Assembly: GCA_002917775.1 (NCBI GenBank)
Contig: KZ627161.1
Span: forward strand, 2,022,028-2,086,027
Direction of reading: 5' to 3'
Origin: Glaciozyma antarctica PI12
Taxonomy: Eukaryota > Basidiomycota > Microbotryomycetes > Kriegeriales > Camptobasidiaceae
Length of the DNA stretch: 64,000 nucleotides
In this document: in pieces, positions 1 through 11,200 of the stretch
Numbering within the stretch: the first letter of the stretch is position 1
How the letters are laid out: every line of letters starts with the position of its first letter
Made by a program: the position numbers and the translations under genes
The notes under the pieces: generated by a model
What the model was told of the DNA's origin: nothing
What the model saw: the letters and a program-made list of their open reading frames with translations, nothing else
Database searches by the model: none

Positions 1-2
1 GC

Positions 3-202
3 CTCGTCGGAGACAGCAGCTTGAACGGGTGCGCGCTCGGCGTCAACCAAGGCGGGATTTGGGTCCACCCGCAGGTGAGCTCCTTGATTCGTGATAGGCG
101 AGCTCGAGTACTGACTCGCATTCACAGGACGAGTTCAGGTGGGAGGAGAACAGGGCTCCGCTCGAGCTCATCTCAAAGATGATGGGGGAGGGGAAGCGCT
201 GA
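3..202 (+). CDS. 3' end of an unrecognised gene (partial)
   Basis: Only the last two exons are inside the window. The first reads from the left edge to 74 and ends in WVHPQ. An intron at 75-127 (GTGAGC donor, branch CTGACT, acceptor TTCACAG) leads to a final exon starting DEFRWEENRAP and ending GEGKR with a TGA stop at 200-202. The frame stays open across the join, which supports a real coding end. I do not recognise the family; the upstream part contains GDSSLNGCALG and GGIWVHP. It runs in the same direction as the next gene, about 310 bp upstream of it. The intervening stretch shows no convincing coding sequence. Confidence 0.55.
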
Positions 203-511
203 GAGGAACGAGGAGGGGGCTTGGAAGCTTGAAATTTGACGTGCTTGTTTCTCTTGAGATGGAGGAAAGAAGAAGAGGGTGTGAGGAGACCTTCGCAGGA
301 CGGCGAGCGCTGAGCGAGGCTCAGCTCAGGCTTTCACTTCGCGTGATGAGTCCTGCTTGGTCTGCGTGGTGCACGGGATGCTTTTCGACGGAATCATAGC
401 CAGGGAGGTTTCAAAGACCCAGCGAACGAGAGGTCAAAGGAGAAGGCAGGAGGAGAAGAGTTGCCCTCGTTTTGCGAGCACGCGTGCTCCTCTTCCTCAA
501 CTCCCCTCAGT

Positions 512-1821
512 ATGTCATCCACCGCCGCGCCTCCCAACAAGCTCAAGCGTAGCCTGCTCGAAAAGACCAAGGCCAAGCGCCCGACCAAGAAGCCCAAAAC
601 CTCTAACCGGTCCGCCCTTCCTCTCCCAGCTCGCTCCCACTCTGACCTCCACGCGCAGACCACGCTACTCCCCCTCCGCCTCTCCCGACCCCTCCGATGC
701 TGCAGAGGAGGAGGACGAGGAGAATGAGCGCGCAGCGATGCTGAGAGCGCTCGAGGCGCACCAGAGCGCTTTCTTGCAGGAAGCTCTCCCGATGGCTTCT
801 ACGTCGGCGGGGACGGGGAGGCGGGTAGCGGCGCAGGAGCAAAAGAGTATTTGGGAAATGGGGATGGACGATTTCGAGGATGATGAGGAGAGTGAGGAGG
901 AGAGTGAGGTGGAAGAAGGTGCGTTGAGCTGCTTGCTGAGGGTGGGAGGGAGCTGATACCGCTGTACGCAGAGGTGTTTGCTGGGCCTGCAAGCTCTGGG
1001 CCTCTGGTCGTCTCGTTTGAGGAGCCGAGGCTGCTTGGGGCGGGGACGAACAAGGATATGCGCGCGTTCATGGTGCGTTGTGCTCTTCTGGCTCGCTGGG
1101 AGCAGCTGCTCACGCTCTCTGTACAGTCTTCAAAGGTCAAGAACGCTCGAACTACGTTTTCAGTCGCAGACGCTGCGAACGCGAAGCGGAAAGGCTCGCA
1201 CAAGGTCGTGGCTCCTCTCGACGCAGAGGAAGAAGCGTGCGTCCTCCACTTCCCATCTCTCCCTTCGCTAGATGAACCAAGCTAATCAACGCCTTTACGA
1301 ACAGACACCTCTCCACCCTCGACTCCTCCCTCTCCGCTCTCATCCGCCCCCTCACCGCACCAGGCGGATCAACCCACTCCCAGCTCCCCTTCCTCCTCTC
1401 CTCCCTCCCCACAGCCCCGACCAAGCTCCTCAAAGGCCTAACCCCTCTCCCCGTCAACGCTCCCCGAACTCTCCGCCGCGGCCAAGCTGCCGCCAACCTC
1501 GGTCGAGCGCAGAAGCGGGATGCAGCGAATGGAGTTGTCCTTGGAACTAAGGGAGTCGGAGCGGGGAGGGAGGCGACGACGCTCAAGGAGAAGAGGAAGA
1601 ATGAGGGTGGGGATAAGAGGGAACGGGGAGTGGGAGGAGCGATTGGGAAGATGACGAGGGGGGGATTGGTGTTGAGTCGCGAGGAGGTCGAGATGGGGAG
1701 CGGGATTGCGAAAAGGGGGGCGAAGGGAGGACGAGGGGGAAGGGGTGGTGGAAGGGGTGGAGGAGGTGGAAGGGGCGGTGGTGGAGGACGTGGTGGAGGG
1801 AGGGGACGCGGGAAGAAGTAG
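512..1821 (+). CDS. Faf1/C1orf131-like 40S ribosome-assembly factor (tentative)
   Basis: Five exons are supported by clean joins: introns 610-658, 919-971, 1073-1126 and 1237-1304. The protein starts MSSTAAPPNKLKRSLLEK with a basic stretch (KAKRPTKKPK), followed by a strongly acidic region ending EEESEVEE. Next come a PLVVSFEEPR motif and a segment KMTRGGLVLSREEVEMGSG. It ends in an RGG/GRGG-rich basic tail of about 30 residues before TAG. A VVxFEEP-like motif plus a late GGxLxLSxxEV motif is what I remember for the Faf1/DUF4602 proteins, nucleolar factors in early 40S maturation. The RGG tail also suits an RNA-bound nucleolar protein. The name is inference; the exon structure is directly visible. 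It converges on the gene at 2048-2507. Confidence 0.5.
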
Positions 1822-2047
1822 AGCTGTGCGAAGCGGAATCCGACTTGATGCCTCGCAACCAGGCCCGTTCCTGTAGCTCCTTGCACGCTGAAGAAGCGCG
1901 GTTAAGCAGAGAGATTCCTGGAGCAGAGTAGACACGAGCTCAACGTCTCCCTCCAACTTCGCATCCAACTGTCCGTCCTTCCTCGTTGCGAAACGTACAA
2001 CAAGCGTCCCCGCATAAGATCCCCTTCTTTCGTAATACCATCCGCAA

Positions 2048-2507
2048 TCAATCCCACTGCAGCAGCAGCAGTCAATCAGCTCCGCTCCCCACGCACCGAC
2101 CCGACCGCGCGTACTCACCACCAACGGCGTTCCCTTGTCTCTACCCTTGCTAATCGCCTCCTCCCTCCTTCCACCGTCGGCCGGCATCGCGGCCAGCTGC
2201 GTACTAAGTTTCCCACCCACCGGAGCGCCCCTCTTCGTCGCCTGCTTCCCCATCAGCTCCGTCAAGCCATCGCATCTCCCTCCCTGGCACTCACAGATTT
2301 GTTCCGCTCCTCAGCCGCTTTCGCCATAGCTTCCCTCCGACCTGCTTCTACTGCTGGAGCGCTGCCACCTGTTGCGCGGCCCGTGGCGGGAGAGGTGGAG
2401 GCGAGAGTGCGGGGAGCGCGTGCGGTGGTCGGGGGTGCGCTGGAGGGCCCGCCGAGCTTTTGCCCCTCTCCGTGGAAGTCGGAGGACTTGCCGCAGACGG
2501 CTCCCAT
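2048..2507 (-). CDS. Small MGxxCGKS protein, possible N-myristoylation/palmitoylation (YGL108C-like)
   Basis: The start MGAVCGKSSDF gives a Gly2 plus nearby Cys, the arrangement used for dual acylation at membranes. Exon 1 (2507-2295) is 71 codons and ends AAEERNKS. An intron with GTGAGT donor follows, then an exon rich in Lys/Arg (QATKRGAP, GGKLSTQL, RREEAISKGRDKG). A second intron leads to a three-codon end (W-D-stop) at 2048. Total length is about 125 residues. Small fungal proteins such as yeast YGL108C share the lipid-type N terminus and a charged helical tail; their function is unknown. The last exon is very short and is chosen because it gives an immediate in-frame stop behind a good branch/acceptor. 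It lies head-to-head with the uL4m gene (135 bp between starts). Confidence 0.55.
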
Positions 2508-2642
2508 GGCTAGCTGCTGAGTGGTGTTGTGGGGAAAGTACAGGAGGGATTGGCCGAGTCGACGGCGGAGTCCTCGACTTTGCTCTGGTCCTGGCCTGGG
2601 TTGCCTCTCTCCCTCCTGCCCTCACCGCCCTGAACACGACCC

Positions 2643-3702
2643 ATGATGAGCTCAACCCTCTCACTGACACGCCGAGCGTGGGCTCTCAAGGTACGCTCGT
2701 TTGGTGGCGCCCAGCTGAGCTCGTTCGCTAACTCTTCTTTCTCCCAGTCCTCCTCCCGCTCCCTCTCAACCGCAACCGACTCCCCCGCCGCATCCAGCAG
2801 CAGCAGCAGCACTCTCCCTCCTCCCACCCGCCAGCCTCTCCCCAAAACTTGTGCGTCCATCCTCTGCCCCGATTCCTCTTCGCGAGCTAACTCACCCGAC
2901 GAACAGCCCCTCCAACGCCCTACCACCCCTACGTCTATGTCCCCCTCGTCACCCTCTTCAAGCCCTCCACCTCTTCCGCCCCTCTGATGGTTCCCCTCCC
3001 CTCTCCCCTCTTCAACACCCCCTCGCGGCCCTCCCTCCTCCACTCTCTCATCATCTCTCACCTCGCCTCCCTCCGCGCCGGTACCGCCTCGACGAAGAAC
3101 CGCTCCGAGGTCAACTACTCTGGCAAGAAGATTCGCCCGCAAAAGGGGACTGGAAAGGCGCGGTTGGGCAGTAGGGGAAGTCCGATGCTCACGGGTGGTG
3201 GGAGGGCTTTTGGGCCTAGGCCGAAGGGGCCGGACGGGTGGGCACGCAAGGTCAATCGCAAGGAGGAGCAGTTGGGATTGCGTGTTGGGTTGAGTGAGAA
3301 GTGGAGGAGTGGGGATTTGTTGGTGGTGGAGAAGTTGGCGGTCGAGGAGGTGTCGACGAGGATCGTTAGGGAGCGGTTGGCGACGAGGGGGTGGATGGAC
3401 GCGCTCTTCATTGTTGGGAAGCAGGATCAGGAGGAGCAGGCGTTCGAATTGGCGGTCGGAAACCTCCCTGACGTCGCGGTCGTCAGCGAGATTGACAAGC
3501 TCGGCGTGTGGGATATCGTCAAGAGGCGCAAGGTCGTGCTTGAGCTGTCGGCGGTCGACGAGCTTATCGCGAGGTTGGATCCCGATAACCAGTGGGGAGT
3601 CGAGGATTACGACGTATGGATGATGAGGAGATGGATGAGGAGGATTACGAGCGGGAGATTGAGGAGGCGTTGGAGGATGTCGAGGTGGGACGGCAGGCGT
3701 AG
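2643..3702 (+). CDS. Mitochondrial large-subunit ribosomal protein uL4m (Yml6/MRPL4)
   Basis: Exons 2643-2690, 2748-2850 and 2907 onward. The first 16 codons plus the Ser/Arg-rich next exon (SSSRSLSTATD) look like a mitochondrial targeting peptide. The core has hallmark uL4 signatures: RAGTASTKNRSEV, SGKKIRPQKGTGKARLGS and a GPRPKGPDGWARKVN stretch, followed by the typical alpha/beta C-terminal domain (DALFIVGKQD, VVSEIDKLGVWDI). The product binds 23S-type rRNA in the mitochondrial ribosome. The tail is odd. At about 3614 the reading frame leaves WGVEDYD for implausible Arg-rich sequence. The next frame gives an acidic tail (MDDEEMDEEDYE) ending in TAG at 3702. I take this as one missing base in the sequence, and give 3702 as the end. 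Confidence 0.85.
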
Positions 3703-3759
3703 AACGGGGGAATCAAAAGTCGCATCACGGGCGTCGTCGTTTGCATTCTGCTCGTGTTT

Positions 3760-4045
3760 CTACTTCGAAGCGCGCCACTGCTGCTTCCACGACGCCAGAA
3801 TCGCATCGGCGACATGCTCCGCAACGACCTCTTCTCCAGGCTCGCAAACTGGGCCACCGTCGTGGGCTTCTGCTCAATCACATCAACCTCCTTGACCACA
3901 AGAGCGCGCAACGCACCACCGCATTGTCCCTGCTCCCACCCTGCGCGCCGCTCGGGCTCATCCATGATCACCACGTTGACCGGGAGCGAGATCTTGGGGG
4001 GGTTCCGTCGCGGTTTCGGCGTCTTCACCTGTTCCTGTAGTATCC
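3760..4045 (-). pseudogene. Collapsed duplicate: epoxide hydrolase 3' end beside aminodeoxychorismate lyase 5' end
   Basis: Read on the minus strand, 4045 down to about 4020 gives a DTTGTGEDAE start that resembles the MDTTGTSTQLE start of the lyase at 8026. About 150 bp later (around 3865-3760) comes QFASLE, then EEVVAEHVADAILASWKQQ and a TAG. This matches the HFASLEVPEAFAEHVTEAI end of the intact epoxide hydrolase at 4919-6667. The tail needs a frame change between LE and EEVV. The middle part (ISLPVNVVIMDEPERR) is unassigned. The simplest reading is an old tandem copy of the 4.9-8.2 kb block that lost its interior. It is not expected to make a working protein. Confidence 0.5.
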
Positions 4046-4118
4046 ACAAAGTGAAGCAGTGATTCAGGAGCAGTTTGTAGGAACACCCTTTTCTTGTCGA
4101 AGAAGTGTTTCCTGGTCG
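4034..4118. repeat. Diverged copy of the lyase/Drs1 promoter segment (copy A)
   Basis: Resembles 8008-8093. Shared words in the same order are CCTGTRGTATCCA, AGCAGTGATTC, and AGTGTTTCCTGGTCG, with scattered substitutions and small gaps between them. Copy B spans the first codons and upstream region of the lyase gene. Beyond 4118 only short words such as GCACGGACCT still agree. This supports a segmental duplication of the hydrolase-lyase block. Confidence 0.55.
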
Positions 4119-4918
4119 TCCAGAAAATCCCCCTGGAGGGAGCGACGGTCGAACCGCACGGACCTTCTTTTTCGGTCGAGTTGAGATTGGAGTCGCTCTC
4201 CGCCTCTCTCCCCCTCGAAAGAAGCAGCAAAAAGACTGAGAGCCCAGTACGTCTACTTGCTCACAGTCTTGGGCCAACAACAGCGGCCCCTGCTTCCCTC
4301 GACAGCCTCGACAGCTTGCTTCGTCGCCTCCGAGTAATACCTCTCGCGCTCGTCTCTCGCAAGCGGCCTTCGTTCTTTTAGTACTAGAAGGCTCTAACAG
4401 CTTGCGAGACGCGGGCTTTTCCATAGGATTTGGCCAGGACAGCCAGCAGGCTTCTTGACAAGGCTTTCTCCTCGCTCGGCAGCTCGCTCGCTCGTCACAC
4501 GACTCCCCTTTCCTGCGGAACCTTTCGAGGAAGCTTTAGCGAGTATCTTGCTCATATCACCGTTTGCTTCCGGCTGTCGTTCGCGAGGCTAGTCGGTTCC
4601 TCACCAAACGCTGCTCTCTCTCTCAAGCGCCCTGCTTTTGCTGCTCCCGAGTAAAGTCGACACGTTCGCGTTCGCCCGCCTGAATGAGGTCCCCCTCCAA
4701 CGAAGCTGTTTTTCTGTCAAAGTGGTTGCTTTAGCTTGGCTGAGAACGACTCGCCTCTCTCGCCAGGCCGCAGACTTTCTCGCTCGGCAGCGAGGTTTCT
4801 TCGCACGCTCCAAACCCAAACACCTCTCGCGTCTGCGCCAGCTCTCGTGGCGCGGAAGCGTTGAAATCTCCTACAAGTACCGTATCAATACAACCAAAAA
4901 AGGTCCCGCATTGCGCAG
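4119..4918. other. Non-coding stretch, no gene seen
   Basis: About 800 bp of lower coding character between the collapsed duplicate and the 3' end of the epoxide hydrolase. Open frames here are short and show no spliceable continuation or recognised motif. CTCG/GCTCG-rich words recur (for example around 4470-4490 and 4770-4800). It is most likely 3' flank and duplication debris. Confidence 0.4.
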
Positions 4919-6667
4919 CTACTGCTTCCACAACGCCCCAATCGCCTCGGTAACATGTTCCGCAAACGCCTCGGGCACCTCCAAGCTCGCAAAATGACCT
5001 CCATCCTCAGCCTCTGCTCTTCACATCAGCCTCCTTCCCACCCACTCATCATCAAAACGCACCTTTAACCCACCCCAATACCCCCGTCTTGCGCACCCAC
5101 TTCTCCGGCGTGATGGCGATCTCGTGAGGGAATACACTGAGTCCGAACGAGGGGAGAAAGTATTTCGGGTCTTCGAGGAAGGTCGAGAAATGAGGGTTGA
5201 GAGCGTAGGGAAGGAAAGAGGTGCCGATGCTGTTGGCTTTTTGCGGGGGTTAGTGGTGATGAGAGGGGAGGATGGGGACGTACTGAAGTAGTAGAGGGAG
5301 CAGGTGTCGAAGACCGTCTTGCGCGTTAGGCTTGAGGGCTGTTAGTGTGGAGTGAGTGTGGAGTGATGGGGAGCGTACGAGGGGCTGGGAGATTCGGCGG
5401 CGCGAATGACTGAGGGCAGGATCTGTTGCTCGTTCGTCAGCACCTCTTTCGCACTACTCGGAAATCAAGACGCACCTTCTCCGCAATCCAAGCCAGCAAC
5501 CCCACAGGCGAATCATTAAGCCCATACGCCGGCGTCCTCGGCTACCTCTCATCAGTCCTCGTTCCCACCGGCAACAAAAAGCACGCACTGTGTTGTGCTG
5601 CATAGCATAGTACGCACTTCCTTTTTCGACGTATTCGAGAGCACGTAAGGCGCGCTCGCGATCGAGGTCGGAGAGGAGGAAGCGGGGGAGCCAGGAGACG
5701 AGGGTGCGGGGGTTGAGGAGCTTGAGGAGTCCTGGGCCTTGGGCGGGACAGAAATTGAGATGAACGACTGCGGGAGATGACCCGTCAGTTTAACGGCGAG
5801 AGAAGACTCGGCAGCGAGGAATGCGGCGCACGCTTGCAGTGATCCCCGTGCAGCGCACCAAGGCATCTCGCCGTGATACTTCCCCAATCCCCTCCCTGCG
5901 CAACATATTCCGCATACCCCAATCCCGTCATAAGCCTATCAAACACCCTCGCCGTATCATCCATCTTCCACCCCTCGTTCGGCACGAGTACGCGAGTACG
6001 CGAACCCGGGTTGAGAGGGGATGACGAGGTGGAATCGAGGGAGGAGGAGGTGGATGACGGGGAGGAATTCGAGGAAAGATCCGGGCCTGTGTGTTAGAGG
6101 GGTTAGCGAGGATGATGGAGAGGGAGGGGGGACGCACCAGCCGTGGAGAAGTATGAGTGGAATCGCGTCGGGGTTCTGGGAACGGTGGTGCAAGAAATGG
6201 ATTGAGAGATCCTCAATGTCGACTTTGAAGTGGTTGAAGCTGCGACGAGGAGGTGAGGTGAGCTTCGGCGGGGAGCAGGCAGAGAGGACGCACGTGTTGA
6301 GGAACTTCTCCTCCTCGCGCCACGAGTAGTCGTTCCTCCACTCGCTCGCAAGCTCCTTCATCAACGAGAGCTTCGGTCCTGCGTTCCAGCGGTCATCAGC
6401 TCCAGCTCCGGCGACCCCGCTCCCACACGCCCGCATCACCAGCTGACCCCCGTCCACCGGCGTGCACGCCGTCCAGAAGCACTCTTGCAAAAATAAAGAC
6501 TCACCGTATCCCATCCCGAAAGCTCCCAGCTGCTCCACTCCTTCCTCCTCCTGAACGACATCCACGAGCGGCCACCGCGCGGCGTCTAAGCGGGCATTGA
6601 GGTCTGCAACTTCCGCCTCAGGAACAGCGATAGTGAAAGGTTGCGGAGGAGCTGTGAAGGTGTGCAT
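4919..6667 (-). CDS. EPH1: Microsomal-type epoxide hydrolase (alpha/beta hydrolase, EPH1-like)
   Basis: Opens epoxides to vicinal diols. At least eight introns are visible on the minus strand. MHTFTAPPQPFT at 6667 matches the known Rhodotorula EPH1 start better than the longer upstream Met at 6757. Landmarks in order: GPKLSLMKELASEW, DIEDLSIHFLHHRS, oxyanion motif HGWPGSF (split by an intron), nucleophile GGDWGS, PRTPAYGLNDSPVGLLAWI with the ring-opening Tyr region, NSIGTSFLPYALNP, and catalytic His in GGHFASLEVPE. It ends ALWKQ-TAG. One frame break lies at about 5990, between GFAYSRT and PNEGWKMDD, inside the 8-bp tandem repeat GCGTACTC x2; skipping one base restores the frame. Everything else is intact, so sequencing error or a fresh mutation are both possible. 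Confidence 0.9.
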
Positions 6668-7059
6668 TGGCGAAGGGTGAGCGGGGGAGATGGGAGGAGG
6701 AAGAGAAGGGAGCTGGCGGGGAAGACGGCGACTTGGAATGCGCCCCCCTGTTTCCAAAGTTGTGTTGGATTCGAGAGATTGACAGCTGCGCTTGGAGCTT
6801 GAGAGAGTCTAGAGAGAGATGAAGGTGGACGTGGAGGGGAAGAGAGAAGACGGAACTGGTTCAGATCTCGATCTTCCAGTGCCCGAGGTGCGTTCCATCA
6901 CTGCTCAACGCGGCGCGAGAGAAGCGCAAGAATGGACGAGCGTTGAAGTGTCGCAGGAGAGAGCGCGGGCAAAAGAAGTGGAATGTAGAAGCGTCTCCAG
7001 GACACAGATCCGCTCTTCGCAAGGCCTGCCTCCTGACCTCTTCTCTCACCTGCCAGCAT

Positions 7060-8026
7060 CTACACCCCTCCTTCCCTCGCCACATACCCCTCATACACTC
7101 CTCTCACCGCATTGAAGCATCGCACCTCCAGCGTCCCCGCCTGCACCATATCAGCTCCCTCCCTCCCCTTCAAGCTTCGCACTCACCTCCGCCGCCTTCC
7201 TCGCCTCCTCAAGCCTCACAACCCCCTCCACCACCTCCCCCCTCTCCAACATCTCCGCCCTCATTACTCCCGCTAGTAAACCACAGCTCGTCGTGGGCGT
7301 GATCCATTCCTCCGATACGGATTTGTTGAGACGGAGTGCGATGTTGGCGATCGTGGATTCTGTGAGCTCTTGAGAGGGGTTGAAGAGGATTACGTCGAAA
7401 GGTGAGCTGGGAGGGGGAGAGGGGTGGAGAGTTGCGCCTGGAGCAGGGTTAGCGAGGAGGAGGGAGAGAGGGAGGACGAACCGTGTCGCAGGCGGGCGTC
7501 GTCGTAGAGTATTCGGTGCGTGGTCTTGTGCAGGAGGAAGGGGTCCGAGTAGTCGAGAGGTTGGGAATCGAAGACGAGGCGAACAGGATCTGGAGAGTGG
7601 TGAGTGCGTGCTTGCCACGGTGCGAGAACGACGAACAGGCAGGCATTGGAGCGAGTTGTGCAGAGGTCGCGTGAGGAGTTCCTTGCTCGTCTATCACCAG
7701 TCGTACCTGCTCTCCAAATCAGTCTAGTACTCCCACATAAACGCCAGACGCACCCTCTGCATCGTCTCCCCTCCAGCCTCGACGCACCGCTCGAGCTCCT
7801 CTATGATCGCCTCGTCGGCTGGGAACGAAATCTTCGCGCACCAGCTGCGCGGGAGCTGAGCCGCTAGTTCTGCATGAGCTGTTTTGAGGCGGTGGAGGTG
7901 GCGCGGCAGGAGGGAGAACGGGGGGAGAGTCGGAGGAGGTGACCAGGAGAGGGCGGTGAGGAGGGTGAACGGGGGTGATTCCTTCGTCGATTCGAGCTGG
8001 GTACTCGTTCCTGTGGTATCCATCAA
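7060..8026 (-). CDS. Aminodeoxychorismate lyase-like PLP enzyme (aminotransferase class IV)
   Basis: Family role: converts 4-amino-4-deoxychorismate to p-aminobenzoate for folate (yeast ABZ2). Starts MMDTTGTSTQLE at 8026 (Met also at 8023). Joined exons give PFTLLTALSW, the Arg/His segment LLPRHLHRLKTAH, then LDYSDPFLLHKTTHR carrying the likely PLP lysine. Then come FDVILFNPSQELTEST, TPTTSCGLLAGVMR (phosphate-cup motif), and the end FNAVRGVYEGYVARE before TAG at 7060. All motifs are in the expected order and spacing, at about 290 residues. It shares an upstream region of about 200 bp with the divergent Drs1 gene. The exact substrate, ADC lyase versus another class IV reaction, is inferred from family resemblance. 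Confidence 0.75.
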
Positions 8027-8093
8027 CGCGAGCAGTGATTCTGGAGTAGTTCTGAGAGCACTTTTTGTGACTGAAGAAAGTGTTTCCTGGTCG
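8008..8093. repeat. Parent copy of the duplicated lyase/Drs1 promoter segment (copy B)
   Basis: Partner of 4034-4118; see that entry for the shared words. This copy sits across the lyase start codons and the adjacent upstream DNA, so it is probably the functional original. Confidence 0.55.
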
Positions 8094-8229
8094 AGTGGTC
8101 CGTAGTCCTAAAGTCGGATGAGGCTCTCGCACGGACCTCACTCGACTCTGAAATTTTCCGCTGAGAGAGGAGGCAACAGGTGCTTCCACCTCCGCACCTT
8201 CTCTCAACTCCAAGGGAAGCAGCACAAAG
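8027..8229. promoter_or_regulatory. Short divergent intergenic region (lyase / Drs1)
   Basis: Two start codons face away from each other about 200 bp apart, so both promoters must fit here. No TATA box stands out. The Drs1 side is pyrimidine-rich just before the ATG (CTTCTCTCAACTCC). Part of the segment is duplicated at 4034-4118. Confidence 0.4.
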
Positions 8230-11200
8230 ATGGGGAACGACTTTATCATGACCCTCAGCTCAGACGACGAGTCGGCGCCCAAGCCCAGCAAAGCCTCGGC
8301 CTCGGCCTCAAGCAGCAAGCCCAAGCCCGCCGCGAAGGTCACGCGCAAAGAGCAGCTCAAGGCGCGCAAGGGAGCGAAGCCGACCAAGCAGAAGCGCAAG
8401 AGGACTGAAGGGAGCTCGGATGAGGGAGAGGAAGAGATGGTCCAGCCTGGGAGCGATGAGGAGACTATGTCGACCGACTTTGTGTTCGATGGACTGGGGG
8501 GAGGCTTTGTGGGAGAGAAGAGGCAGCAAGTTTGGGTAAGTCGAGGTGCCGGCTGAGCTTGTTTAAAGCAGCTTGGTGCTGGAAACGAGCTGGGCGGCGA
8601 GGCTGGCTGAGTGGGAGCTGACCTGCTGCTTTCTCCTCGCAGGACTCGGGACAGAACTACATCACCACCACTCGCCCTAACGCTATCGTACGCACTTCCG
8701 GCTCTTCCCAAGCTCGAGAGCTTCCGACTAATACCCACCGTCGCGCAGCCTCGCGTCACCGTCGACGAGATCATTGCCCGTCGCGCCCCCGAACGCTCCG
8801 CCAAATCGGCTGCTCGTGTCCTCCGCCGCGCACTCGCCGCCGAAGAAGTTGAGGATGTCGACGAGAACGAGTTGGAGAACGAGATGATGGAGGCGCTTGG
8901 TGGAGGTGTGGAGGGAGACGATGAGGATGAGGAGATCGACTTTGGGGATGGAGCGGAGGACGATGATGAGAGTGGAGATGAGAGTGCGAGTGATGAGGAG
9001 AAGGATGAGGAGGACAAGGGAGATGGATTGGAGGATAACGGAGAGGATTGGTTGAGGTTGGGCGAGGTCAGTGAGGGAGATGAGGAGGAGGAGGCGACGA
9101 AGGAGGAGGCTGTCGAGGCAGCTGCAGTGGATGCTGGTTCTGACACCGAGGAGCTGGGTGCGTTCTTACACTCGTACACTTGCGACTTGTTCTAACGCGC
9201 TGTCGCAGACGCTCCCACCGGATTCGCAGCCCTCGCCGACCAGGACAACATGTCCGAAGCCGACTCGGACTCCGACACTCCCGTCGACCTCAAAGTCGTC
9301 CGTCGCGCCGCCTCTCCTCTCAACCCCTCCGACCCTACCGCCGCCGAAGCCGCTGCCGCCCGCGCCTACTTCACCTCGCACTCAAACGCCTCGGCCTCCT
9401 CCTCCGCCCTCTCCTTCTCCACTCTCCCCAACTGCACCCTCAGTCGCCAACTCCTCCTCTCCCTCGCTTCTCTCAACCTCACCATCCCTACTCCCATTCA
9501 GGCCGAGTGCATCCCTATTACCATGCTCGGAAAGGACGTCGTCGCGAGTTCGAGGACGGGAAGTGGAAAGACGGTTGCGTTCTGGGTCGGCGTTATCGAG
9601 CGTCTCCTTCATCGTGATCGAAGGAACCCGACAACGAGGGTCGTCGTCATGACTCCTACGCGTGAGCTGGCGGTGCAGGTGCACGGAGTTGGAGTGGCGT
9701 TGGCGCGGTACACGGACGTTCAGTTCTGTCTCTGTGTCGGTACGTCCTTTAGCGCGTTGTTTCTGAGAGAGGAGAGCTGATGTGGTCGTGGATCACAGGT
9801 GGACTCTCGCTCAAGACGCAAGAAGCTGAGCTCAAGCTTCGTCCCGATGTCGTCGTTTCGACTCCCGGACGTCTCATCGACCACGTTCGCAACACGCCTT
9901 GCTTCAACATGGACGGCGTAGAGGTCCTCGTTCTCGACGAGGCTGATCGTATGCTCGAGGAGGTGCGTCCTTTCCTCCATCCATCTCGCCTTCCCGCTGA
10001 CGAACGACGAACGCAGGGTTTCCGCGCCGAACTCGAGGAGATCATCTCGGCCGCTCCTCGCTCCCGCCAGACCCTCCTCTTCAGTGCCACCGTCACCGAA
10101 TCCGTCTCGGAGCTTTCCCGTCTCTCGATGAACAAGCCCGTGCGAGTCAAGATTGACGAAATGGGCGCTACGGCCTCGGGCCTCATCCAAGAATGCACGT
10201 CCGCCCATCCCGTCCCTCTTGCACCACTAACGCCCCTCGCAGTCCTCCGAGTCCGAGGCGACAAAGCTGGAGAAGCGATCGAGCGAGGATTCCGTTCCGG
10301 CGAACGCTCTCGCGAAGCCCTCCTCGTCGCTCTCTGCACCCGATCCTTCTCCTCCGGCCGAACTATCATCTTCTTCCGCTCCAAGGCGCAGGCGCATAGG
10401 ATGAAGATCCTCTTCTCGTTGCATGGAGAGGGGCTGGAGAGGAGCGATGAGCTGCATGGTGATTTGACCCAGGATGCGAGGTTGACGAGCTTGAGGAGGT
10501 TCTTTCTTTCAGAGTGCGCGTTCTTGCTTGCTACCGATTTGGCGTCTCGTGGGTACGTCCCATTTCCTTTCTTTTGCGGGTGGGAACGAGGGCTGATGAG
10601 AGCGCAGACTCGATATCAAGGGGATTGAGAACGTCATCAACTACGAAATGCCTAGGAGTATCGAGATCTACCTCCATCGCGTCGGACGTACCGCTCGTGC
10701 CGGCAAGAAAGGACGGTACGCCCATCCCTCTCCCTCCCTCGTTTATCGCTGACGATCATGCAGTGCCCTCACGCTCGTCGGAGAGTCGGATCGCAAGCTC
10801 GTCAAGCTCGCTATGAAGCATGCGCCGCCCGAGTCGATCAAGCAGCGCGTTATTCCTCCTGAGGTTATTAACGAGGTGACGGCGGAGTTGGAGGAGCTCG
10901 AGGGGGAGGTTAAGGCGGTTCAGAGGGAGGAGAAGGAGGAGAAGGAGGTGAGTTCGCTGTCGACGCCGTGTGAGGGTTGGGGCTGATGAGTGGGGTGCAG
11001 TACCGACGTGGAGATATGGAGCTTACGAAGGGGAGGAACCTCATCGAGCACGAGCTCGAGATCAAGAGTCGGCCGGCGAGGACTTGGTTCCAGACGGCGA
11101 TGGAGAAGGAGGCTGCGAAGAGTCCGTTCTTTTCCCCCTCTCTCCCGCTGCTAGGAACGTGAGCTGACAATTGTCGGAATTGTAGAGGCGGGTCTGAAGG

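Noticed and set aside
1700-1818. G-rich GGTGGAAGGGG repeats that could be a minisatellite or G-quadruplex element
   Set aside because: They encode the RGG/GRGG tail of the gene ending at 1821 in frame; the repetition is explained by the protein.
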